Positions 1 to 6,223 of a stretch of DNA of 11,357 nucleotides are shown piece after piece (the first letter of the stretch is position 1; each line of letters opens with the position of its first letter). The notes beneath the pieces were generated by a model that saw nothing but the letters and a program-made list of their open reading frames with translations, did not search any database and was not told where the DNA came from. The translations under genes were made by a program, and so were the position numbers. The stretch lies in contig JBPCWY010000164.1 in assembly GCA_051009035.1 (NCBI GenBank), positions 1 to 11,357 on the forward strand, read 5' to 3'. This stretch comes from Persebacter sp051009035 (GTDB lineage Bacteria > Pseudomonadota > Gammaproteobacteria > Tethybacterales > Persebacteraceae).

Positions 1-908
1 GCATTCACCGTCCCGCGGCAAGCGGCATGTCAAACCCTCCAATATCCGGTTTTCCGCATTGCAATCCCCCTCATTCCGCGGACGACATTTATCATCCTCT
101 TCCCTGTCAAATATCGGCTGCGCGTCCCCGTATCCGTCCGCGCAATCTCTGTTCTCTCCCGCCAGCATGCAAGCCGTCTTCACCGCGCCCGTCTGGTCCG
201 CATCATGATAATACGCCGCGCCGTATTCTTCCGCGCATTCCGCATTTACATTCGGCAATCGGCAGTTGTCCGCTTCGCCTTCGTCAAAACGTGGTTGCGC
301 GTCCCCATGCAAACTCCGGCATTCCCCGCGCGTATTCGGAAGGCGGCATCTCCCGCCTTCCGTCAAAGTATCATCGTAATAATATGTCGCGCCAAACGCC
401 GTCTTGCACTCTTCCGGACTGTCCGGATGACGACATTCCCCGCCGTCCAATATCCGGTTTGCCGCATTGCAATCCCCATCCTCCCGCACACGGCAATCCG
501 TCCCGTTCTCGCCCGCCCTGTCCGCGTCATAAATGTAGGTCGCGTCAAACGCCGCCGCGCATTCACCGTCCCGCGGCAAGCGGCATGTCAAACCCTCCAA
601 TATCCGGTTTTCCGCATTGCAATCCCCCTCATTCCGCGGACGACATTTATCATCCTCTTCCCTGTCAAATATCGGCTGCGCGTCTCCGTATCCCGCCGCG
701 CAATTGTCGTCATTCCCCGCCAGCATGCAAGCCGTCTTCGCCGCGCCCGTCCGCGTTGCATCATGATAATACGCCGCGCCGTATTCTTCCGCGCATTCCG
801 CATTTACATTCGGCAATCGGCATTTGTCCGCTTCGCCTTCGTCAAAACGCGGTTGCGCGTCCCCATGCAAACTCCGGCATTCCTTGCGCGCATTCGGCAG
901 GCGGCATT
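1..908 (-). repeat. Segmental tandem duplication inside the cysteine-repeat gene (period 558 bp)
   Basis: Positions 1-350 and 559-908 are two copies of one segment offset by 558 bp, exactly 186 codons. The first 126 bases (1-126 versus 559-684) are identical including third codon positions; the rest is about nine-tenths identical. The encoded ~116-residue blocks differ at about ten positions, clustered in linkers, while all cysteines are kept. The left copy continues past the edge. A weaker internal repeat (about 420-475 versus 573-628, 153 bp apart) shows duplication at a second scale. Confidence 0.9.
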
Positions 909-2184
909 TGTCCGTTTCCGCTTCGTCAAATATCGGTTGCGCGTTTCCGTATACTTCCGCGCAATCTTCGTTTTCGGACGGCAAATCGCAAATGCCGTTT
1001 TTTAATACCATGCCCGCCGGGCAATCTTCGTTGTCCCGCCGCGGGCGGCAGTTTTTCGCCGATTCCGGATCGGCGGGGGCGTATATCGGGCGCGTTTGTC
1101 CGTTTGCGGTTACGCATTCCGCCGGCGTTTCCGGCAAGCGGCAGCTCGTCCGGTCGCTTGGGCTAATTAAAACTTCGTTTATTTCGGCGCAAAATTCATC
1201 GTCCCGCGTCCGGCAATTATCCGCTTCGTCCGGAGCGTATATTTGCGTCCGTCCCCCGACTTCTTCGCAATCGCCATGCGAATTGGGCAGGCGGCATTTG
1301 TCGCTTTCGGCATCGTCAAACACTTCCGCCGCGTTAATTTCCCTGCATTCCGCGCCGTTTTGCGGCAGGCGGCATTCGTGGTTTTTCGCCAATTCTTCCG
1401 GCGCGCAAGTTAATGGTTCGCAAAATCCGTTTTTCACCGCCGCATTGTCCGCGCAATCGCCGTCTTTGATTTTGCGGCATTTCGCGTTTTCCGTATCGTA
1501 AAACACCCCCGCGCCCGTGCATTCCGAGCGTTCCGCCAAAGCGCATTTATGCCCTTTCGCAACTTCCCCCGTTTTGCATTTTAAATTGACGCAGCGGTTA
1601 TTTTCGGCTTCTTGATTGTCGGCGCAATCGTCGTTTTTTAGCGCGCGGCAGTCGGAATTGGGCGCATCGTAAAACAATCCCGCGGCGGCGCATTCCGCCG
1701 GATCCATTTCGCGGCAAATCGCCGCGTCATCGGACTCCGCCTCCAAAATCTTTACTTCCCCTTCGTTGCAATTTACCGATACCGGCGTTTCCGGTGTTTC
1801 CGATGCTTGGCATATTCCGTCAATAATGTCCTCCCCCGTTCCGCAAATATTGTCCTTGCTGTCGCGGTTTGACGACAGGACCGCCATGCCGACATATGCG
1901 GCGGCGCCGACGGCGATAACGCCTATCGGGGTGGAAAAGATATTGACGAGCCCGGGATTTTTGGCATATCCCGCCTCCCGGCTAACGAGGACGGGACGGG
2001 GTAAAACAATGAAAGGCGGGGCGGCGGGCGTCCGGGCATCGCCGTAACGCGCGTAATAATCGGAATAGGAAATCCCCGTTTGGGACGGCGCCGGTTCTTC
2101 GGCATAGGAGGAGTAGGGCGGCGACATTCCGCCCAAAGCGCACATAAGCGCCAACAAGCCATTGTATAATGGCGTTAACCGCAT
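1..2184 (-). CDS. Large cysteine-repeat secreted/membrane protein, 5' part (3' end outside window)
   Basis: An open frame runs from an ATG at 2184 to the left edge with no stop: 728 codons, C-terminus missing. The start is supported by GGAGGG three bases upstream. Residues 1-28 look like a signal peptide (Arg2, hydrophobic core 9-20, possible cleavage after SYA at 26-28). A second hydrophobic stretch lies at about 86-103. From residue 114 onward I count 51 cysteines. Residues ~114-290 carry modules like those of the gene at 7982-11357 (for example CAPEELAKNHEC). Further on the pattern becomes short CRLPN-x3-EC pairs (C-x7-8-C) joined by acidic linkers containing GDAQPIFD or GAAYYHDA. Function is not recognised. 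By analogy with its neighbour it may be a disulfide-rich surface protein, and a subtilase/barrel C-terminus could lie off the edge. Antisense open frames here are shadows. The frame is certain; the role is not. Confidence 0.88.
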   Translation of the reverse strand, partial: MRLTPLYNGLLALMCALGGMSPPYSSYAEEPAPSQTGISYSDYYARYGDARTPAAPPFIVLPRPVLVSREAGYAKNPGLVNIFSTPIGVIAVGAAAYVGMAVLSSNRDSKDNICGTGEDIIDGICQASETPETPVSVNCNEGEVKILEAESDDAAICREMDPAECAAAGLFYDAPNSDCRALKNDDCADNQEAENNRCVNLKCKTGEVAKGHKCALAERSECTGAGVFYDTENAKCRKIKDGDCADNAAVKNGFCEPLTCAPEELAKNHECRLPQNGAECREINAAEVFDDAESDKCRLPNSHGDCEEVGGRTQIYAPDEADNCRTRDDEFCAEINEVLISPSDRTSCRLPETPAECVTANGQTRPIYAPADPESAKNCRPRRDNEDCPAGMVLKNGICDLPSENEDCAEVYGNAQPIFDEAETDKCRLPNARKECRSLHGDAQPRFDEGEADKCRLPNVNAECAEEYGAAYYHDATRTGAAKTACMLAGNDDNCAAGYGDAQPIFDREEDDKCRPRNEGDCNAENRILEGLTCRLPRDGECAAAFDATYIYDADRAGENGTDCRVREDGDCNAANRILDGGECRHPDSPEECKTAFGATYYYDDTLTEGGRCRLPNTRGECRSLHGDAQPRFDEGEADNCRLPNVNAECAEEYGAAYYHDADQTGAVKTACMLAGENRDCADGYGDAQPIFDREEDDKCRPRNEGDCNAENRILEGLTCRLPRDGEC

Positions 2185-2505
2185 TTTCCCTCCGATTTGC
2201 AAACAACCTTTTTCCCCGAAAACACCTGTTTTCCGTGCACTCCCCCTTGCTTTGAGCGCGGTTATGAGGTTATGTTTTTAACGATTAGAAAAATTGGACG
2301 GTAAAATTCTAACACTCTTAATCGGAAAGAGCGCGAAGTTTCACCTCCAACCTCCAAATATTTTTCAATGCGTGTTTTTTGTCTACTGCCACCGGACGGA
2401 ATTGATTGAATTTTGGGAAAAATCGGCAATCCGAAATCCGCAAAAACCCGCCGCTTTTTGGCGGTTGCGGGAGAATTGCGGGTTGCGGGAATTATCCAAG
2501 TTTTT
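2185..2505. other. Non-coding leader region upstream of the cysteine-repeat gene
   Basis: About 320 bases with no convincing gene. It must contain the promoter of the minus-strand gene starting at 2184, but I found no clear -35/-10 pair. A small hairpin (6-bp arms GAAAAC/GTTTTC, 2218-2233) lies 34-49 bases upstream of the start codon, and an imperfect CTCTT/AAGAG dyad sits at 2315-2331. Base composition is more AT-rich than in the flanking genes. Confidence 0.5.
2188..2193 (-). promoter_or_regulatory. Ribosome binding site fixing the start at 2184
   Basis: On the minus strand GGAGGG is followed by AAA and then ATG. This is a near-ideal Shine-Dalgarno, and it places the start at the head of a signal-peptide-like sequence. 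Confidence 0.8.
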
Positions 2506-2607
2506 GTCATTCTCGCGCAGGCGGGAATCCAAATAGTTAACTTCGGCGAATTGTCTAATTTTGCAATAATGCCCGGCATTTTGGATTCCCGCTTTCGCAG
2601 GAATGAC
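2506..2607. repeat. dRS3-like paired inverted-repeat element
   Basis: The arms 2506-2533 and 2580-2607 are 28 bases each and are inverted copies of one another with four mismatches. Each arm is itself a small dyad of the form ATTC-n8-GGAAT, as in neisserial dRS3-type repeats and similar families elsewhere. The AT-rich interior (46 bp) shows no gene. Translated frames through such elements give the familiar spurious FLRKRESK and PACARMT peptides, which explains several false open frames here. The same family recurs at 2626-2648 and inside 7706-7827. Confidence 0.75.
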
Positions 2608-2613
2608 GAAAAT

Positions 2614-2648
2614 AAAAAAGTCATGCCATTCCCGCGAAAGCGGAATGG
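2614..2648 (-). terminator. Possible Rho-independent terminator for the racemase-oxidoreductase operon
   Basis: Reading the minus strand after the stop at 2676, a dyad at 2648-2626 (CCATTCCGC paired with GCGGGAATGG, one bulge) is followed after six bases by a run of six T (2619-2614). The gap between stem and T-run is longer than usual. The hairpin is itself a solo copy of the dRS3-like repeat, so the element may have been co-opted. Confidence 0.45.
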
Positions 2649-2675
2649 GGAATTATTTGCGGTTTCATTTTCGGT

Positions 2676-3911
2676 TTATATCGCGAAGCGGGAGGGGGCG
2701 AAGGGGGGCGCGGGGACGGGGGGCGTTTCGCCGGACATTAATGACGCCGCTAATTCGCCTATGGCGGGGGCGGTCATAAATCCGATGTGTTGCCCGCCTG
2801 TTGCCAGCCACAGGTTTTCCGGTTTTAATCTTCCCACCGCCGGCAAAGAATCGGGCAGAGTCGGGCGCGCGCCGAACCAATCTTCGCCGTTTGCTTTTCC
2901 CGCGCCCGCCACCGCTTCGCGCAGTTTTTCTTCCGCCCGGTCAAGTTGTCCGGCGTTGGGAGGCGATTCTAAATCCGCCAAATGCACGCCCGAAGTCATG
3001 CGCAGTTTGCCGTTTTGCATGACGGCGTTGTAGCCGCCGTCCATGTCGCACAACACAATCGGCGGCGCATTTTCGTCCATGTCAAAATGGCGGTGTCCGC
3101 CCCGCTCGTATCCCATCGGCAAACGGATGTTTATGTTTTGCAAAAAATTTTTGCTCCACGGACCAAGCGCGACAAGCGCATGCGCCGCGCGCTCCGTTTT
3201 GCCGCCGGTAAATTGAATTTCCCATTCGTTTTTGCGCCGTTCCAGCCGCGCGATTTCGCCCCGCACAAAACGCCCTCCGGCGCGCGCAAATAATTCGGCG
3301 TATGCGCGGATGCGCCCGCCCGGCGAAACCGCCGCCTCGGCGGAAGGCAGGCGGACGGCGGCATGAAATACGGGCAAAATACCCGGCGCGGCGGCGGTTT
3401 CGGCGGCGTTTAATATTTCGTAAGAAACGCCCAGCCCGTCCCACATTTCGCGTTCAAACGCGCCGCGCTCAAAACTTCGGGCGCTGCGGTATGCCTTAAT
3501 CCATCCCCGCCGGCAAACGGGATTGTCGTCCAATTCCGCCGCCCATTCGCGGTGCAATTTTTGCGCGCGCGAAATTAAAAGATACAACGCGCGCGCGCGG
3601 CGTTTGCTTTGCGCCGCGGAAGCGTAATAAAAAAAACGGGCAAACCATGAAATATTGGCGGCGACATATTGCCACCGCCAATCCAACCCGCCGCCTTTGT
3701 CTGCCAGCAGCGAAATAATATTGCGCCGCAATCCGGGGTTGTTGAGCGGCACGGCGGACGATGCGCTGATAATCCCGGCGTTGCCCTGCGAAGTTTCGGA
3801 AGCGGGCGGTTTGCGGTCGGCGAGCATCACTTCCCAGCCGCGCCGTTTTAACATTAACGCGGCGCAAACGCCCGCCGCGCCGGCGCCCAACACGGCGGCG
3901 GTTTTATTCAC
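2676..3911 (-). CDS. DadA-like FAD-dependent D-amino-acid dehydrogenase family oxidoreductase
   Basis: 411 residues, the usual length for DadA-type flavoenzymes of the DAO superfamily, which oxidise D-amino acids or related imino acids to oxo-acids and pass electrons to the respiratory chain. The N-terminus has the Rossmann motif VLGAGAAG (7-14) for FAD, an acidic residue after the second strand, and SQGNAGIISASS (about 41-52), typical of this family. The C-terminal FAD-binding part is seen as GARPTLPDSLPAVGR and then WLATGGQHIGFMTAP. The start is GTG at 3911, overlapping the TGA of the upstream racemase gene (GTGA), so translation is probably coupled. It is second in the operon. The exact substrate cannot be told; sarcosine, glycine or hydroxyproline-type oxidases of the same superfamily are alternatives. 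No sign of damage. Confidence 0.88.
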   Translation of the reverse strand: MNKTAAVLGAGAAGVCAALMLKRRGWEVMLADRKPPASETSQGNAGIISASSAVPLNNPGLRRNIISLLADKGGGLDWRWQYVAANISWFARFFYYASAAQSKRRARALYLLISRAQKLHREWAAELDDNPVCRRGWIKAYRSARSFERGAFEREMWDGLGVSYEILNAAETAAAPGILPVFHAAVRLPSAEAAVSPGGRIRAYAELFARAGGRFVRGEIARLERRKNEWEIQFTGGKTERAAHALVALGPWSKNFLQNINIRLPMGYERGGHRHFDMDENAPPIVLCDMDGGYNAVMQNGKLRMTSGVHLADLESPPNAGQLDRAEEKLREAVAGAGKANGEDWFGARPTLPDSLPAVGRLKPENLWLATGGQHIGFMTAPAIGELAASLMSGETPPVPAPPFAPSRFAI

Positions 3912-4591
3912 GCACCCGCCAGCGAGCCGTAAAAATCATTCACCGCGTCCAATATGGAAAACACCGGCGCGCCCGCGGCGGCGGCGACCGCGCCGGAAAA
4001 CGCGGGCATATTCGCGCATTCCAACAACACCGCGCCGATTTTTCCGCCCCCGCTACGGCGCAATTCTTCCGCCGCCAGCCGCATGTCTTCTTTCGCCCGC
4101 GCGGCGTCCAAAGTGCGGCGGTTGTTTAACAGCGAATCCGCGGTGGCGGAAGACGGCGGCAACCCGCCGATTATGGTTTTGGAAATATCCAATCCCGCCG
4201 CCCGCAAATCGGCGGCGGACAAATCTTTCGGCGAAACGGTGAGGATTCCCAAACTCTTCCCCGCCGGAAGCGATTGCTGCAAACGCGGCCCGTAAAGCAG
4301 GGCGCTCGCCATTACCGGCACGGGCAAGGCGGCGGCGAGCGCGTTTTGGTGGCGGACTAAAAACCCGCAAGTCGCGCTGATTCCCGCCGCACCGCGCGCC
4401 GCGAGTTTTTTGCCGCCGGCGATAAACGCGGGCAATAAATCGTCCGCCCGCTGCGGAATCACGCGGGACGGCGAAGCGCGGCGGACGGTGTAATACAATG
4501 CCGGAAAACGCCAAGTCGCGGCGCAGCCGGCGTCGCCGGGACCGCGCGGAAAACGCGTATCCAACTTTAAGAATCCGATGGCGGGTTGCAT
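3908..4591 (-). CDS. Aspartate/glutamate racemase family protein
   Basis: 227 residues, the size of the two-domain Asp/Glu/hydantoin racemase superfamily. The two catalytic cysteines expected for cofactor-independent racemisation are visible: Cys75 in SATCGF and Cys192 in LLECANMP, one per pseudo-symmetric half. The N-terminus (GFLKLDTRFPRGPGD) matches a subgroup of this family as I remember it. The ATG at 4591 is taken as the start because the IGFLKLDT strand begins right after it; the Shine-Dalgarno is weak. It is first in the operon, its stop overlapping the GTG of the DadA-like gene, and is divergent from the TRAP transporter. Likely role: converting an imported L- or D-substrate into the enantiomer used by the oxidase. 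Hydantoin racemase or an arylmalonate-decarboxylase-like activity remain possible. Confidence 0.83.
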   Translation of the reverse strand: MQPAIGFLKLDTRFPRGPGDAGCAATWRFPALYYTVRRASPSRVIPQRADDLLPAFIAGGKKLAARGAAGISATCGFLVRHQNALAAALPVPVMASALLYGPRLQQSLPAGKSLGILTVSPKDLSAADLRAAGLDISKTIIGGLPPSSATADSLLNNRRTLDAARAKEDMRLAAEELRRSGGGKIGAVLLECANMPAFSGAVAAAAGAPVFSILDAVNDFYGSLAGA

Positions 4592-4619
4592 GCGGCTTTG
4601 CCCGAAAATGAAATTAAAA

Positions 4620-4649
4620 TTCGCCCCAAACGGCTTTTTCTATTATAAT
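4620..4649 (+). promoter_or_regulatory. Promoter for dctPQM
   Basis: A perfect TATAAT lies at 4644-4649 on the plus strand, with a weak -35 TTCGCC at 4620-4625 (18-bp spacing), about 42 bases before the dctP start. The octamer ATTATAAT (4642-4649) is its own reverse complement, so the minus strand also reads TATAAT toward the racemase operon, but without a recognisable -35. Confidence 0.55.
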
Positions 4650-4657
4650 CATTTCAT

Positions 4658-4684
4658 CGGCGGTTTTAGCCGCCGCAAAAGGAG
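4658..4684 (+). promoter_or_regulatory. Leader hairpin and ribosome binding site of dctP
   Basis: The putative dctP leader contains a perfect 6-bp stem (CGGCGG 4658-4663, CCGCCG 4670-4675) with a six-base loop, then AAAAGGAG (4677-4684), a good Shine-Dalgarno six bases before the ATG. There is no T-run, so it is not a terminator. It could stabilise the mRNA or be an operator half. Confidence 0.5.
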
Positions 4685-4690
4685 AGACCC

Positions 4691-5668
4691 ATGAGCGGAA
4701 TCCAAAGAATCGTTTTTGCCCTGTTTGCCGCCTGCCTGCCGTTTGCCGCCGGCGCGGAAAAATGGGACATGCCGATGGCATATGTCGCGTCCAACTACCA
4801 TTCCGAAATCGGCGCGGAATTTGCCGAAGAGGTGGCGAAAAATTCGGGCGGCGCGCTGGAAATCGCGGTGCATCCGGGCGGCTCGTTGTTTGGCGGCAGC
4901 GAAATTTACGGCGCGGTGCGGCGCGGTTTGGCGCCGATTGGCGAGCGCATTATTTCCGCGTTATCCAACGATGCGGCGTTTTACGGGTTAGACAGCATTC
5001 CGTTTTTGGCGACCGGGTTTGAAGAAGCGCGCGTTTTATACGAAACCTCGCGCCCCGCATTGGAAAAAAAGCTGGACGAATCGGGGCTCGTATTTTTGTA
5101 TTCCGTGCCCTGGCCGCCGCAGGGTTTTTACAGCACCCGCCCGGTCCAATCCAAAGCCGATTTGAGCGGGTTGAAGTTTCGCGCGTATAACGCGCAAACC
5201 GCGCACTTGGCGGAATTGATGGGCATGTCGGCGACCAAAATTGAAGCGGCGGAATTGCAGCAGGCGTTTGCTACCGGCGTGGCGGAGACGATGATTTCTT
5301 CCGGCTCCACCGGCTACGACCGCAAGCTGTGGGAGCATGTAAAATATTATTACGACATGCAGGCGTGGCTGCCGCGCAACATGGTTTTCGCCAACAAAGA
5401 AGCGTGGAATGCGTTGCCGCCCGAAACGCGCGAAGTTGTCCGCGCCGCGGCAAAACGGGCGGAAGAAAAAGGATGGAAAAAAGCCGAAGAATTGGCGGCG
5501 TGGTATGTCGGGCAATTTGACGCAAGAGGCATGACGACCGCCGCCGCCCCGCCGCAACTTCTCAAAGATTTTATGGAAGCGGGCGAAGTTATGCGGCGCG
5601 AATGGCTGGACGCCGCCGGGGACGAAGGGCGGGCGATTCTTGACGCGTATCAACGGGCAAAGCAGTAA
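4691..5668 (+). CDS. dctP: TRAP transporter periplasmic substrate-binding protein (DctP family)
   Basis: 325 residues, normal for DctP-type binding proteins that capture carboxylates in the periplasm and hand them to the DctQM membrane unit. A signal peptide is clear (core 7-20, cleavage after AGA at 20-22). Family landmarks: HPGGSLFGG (61-69), the DSIPFLAT stretch (101-108), SGLKFRAYN with Arg164 at the position of the conserved carboxylate-binding arginine, SSGSTGYD, and DMQAWLPRN. The subgroup features (VPWPPQGFY at 139-147) match binding proteins I recall near DadA/racemase genes, but this is from memory. First gene of the dctPQM operon with a strong ribosome binding site. The ligand is most likely an amino or hydroxy acid, by inference from the divergent operon. 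Confidence 0.93.
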   Translation: MSGIQRIVFALFAACLPFAAGAEKWDMPMAYVASNYHSEIGAEFAEEVAKNSGGALEIAVHPGGSLFGGSEIYGAVRRGLAPIGERIISALSNDAAFYGLDSIPFLATGFEEARVLYETSRPALEKKLDESGLVFLYSVPWPPQGFYSTRPVQSKADLSGLKFRAYNAQTAHLAELMGMSATKIEAAELQQAFATGVAETMISSGSTGYDRKLWEHVKYYYDMQAWLPRNMVFANKEAWNALPPETREVVRAAAKRAEEKGWKKAEELAAWYVGQFDARGMTTAAAPPQLLKDFMEAGEVMRREWLDAAGDEGRAILDAYQRAKQ

Positions 5669-5692
5669 CCGCCCGGCGGGAGGCGGCGCGCG

Positions 5693-6211
5693 GTGAAATG
5701 TCCGGCGGCATGCCTTTCGGCGGCATGTTTTTTGCACGGCGGATTGGAGCGGCTTTACGCGGTTTGCATGCGGGCGTCCGCCGCGCTGTTTTGTTTGCTG
5801 TGTTTGTTGGTGTTGTATTCCATTGCGGCGCGGGTATTAAATTTATACGGCGGGGGCGCGACCGATGTGGCGGGGTATGTCATGGGCGCGATGACTTTTT
5901 TGGCGCTCGCCCCCACATTCCGCGCGCGCGGGCATATTTATGTATCAGTCGTTTTGGACGCCCTTCCCGCAAAAGCGCGGCGCGTTTTGGAAACGGGAAG
6001 TTACGCGGCGATGTTCGCCGTTGCTTCGTATTTGGCTTTTTATTTGTCGCGCCTCGCTTATTTTTCGCATCAATTTAAAGAGCGCAGCGAAGGGGCGGAC
6101 GCCATTCTACTGTGGATTCCGCAGCTGCCCGCCGCGGCGGGGGCGGCGGTTTTTGCAGTATCCGTTTTGCACACCGGCATTCTCGTTTTTTTACGGCGCG
6201 AAAAAAAATAA
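5693..6211 (+). CDS. dctQ: TRAP transporter small membrane subunit (DctQ family)
   Basis: 172 residues with four predicted membrane helices (about 26-48, 55-77, 100-122, 140-166), the DctQ layout. This inner-membrane subunit pairs with DctM in sodium- or proton-driven uptake. The start is a GTG at 5693 with GGGAGG upstream at 5679-5684; it keeps the amphipathic GGLERLYAVC segment before helix 1. A later ATG at 5768 would cut into the first helix region and has a poorer site. It starts 24 bases after dctP. Its 3' end carries eight A in a row just before the TAA. DctQ proteins are poorly conserved, so the call rests on topology and position. Confidence 0.88.
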   Translation: MKCPAACLSAACFLHGGLERLYAVCMRASAALFCLLCLLVLYSIAARVLNLYGGGATDVAGYVMGAMTFLALAPTFRARGHIYVSVVLDALPAKARRVLETGSYAAMFAVASYLAFYLSRLAYFSHQFKERSEGADAILLWIPQLPAAAGAAVFAVSVLHTGILVFLRREKK

Positions 6212-6223
6212 CCGCCCCCGCGC

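Noticed and set aside
1..350. CRISPR array or direct-repeat locus suggested by recurring short motifs
   Set aside because: The motifs are codons of cysteine modules, the repeats are long (558-bp period) and in frame, and there is no uniform repeat/spacer structure.
27..1166. Long plus-strand open frame (379 codons) opposite the left cysteine-repeat gene
   Set aside because: The protein is rich in Pro/Arg/His with no domain. Its repeats are the antisense image of the duplicated cysteine modules, and the minus frame has a ribosome binding site, a signal peptide and regular cysteines.
2262..2624. Minus-strand open frame of 120 codons and overlapping plus-strand frames (2294-2536, 2413-3033)
   Set aside because: They contain the peptides FLRKRESK and PACARMT or their plus-strand equivalents, typical false translations of dRS3-like repeats; no ribosome binding site or domain.
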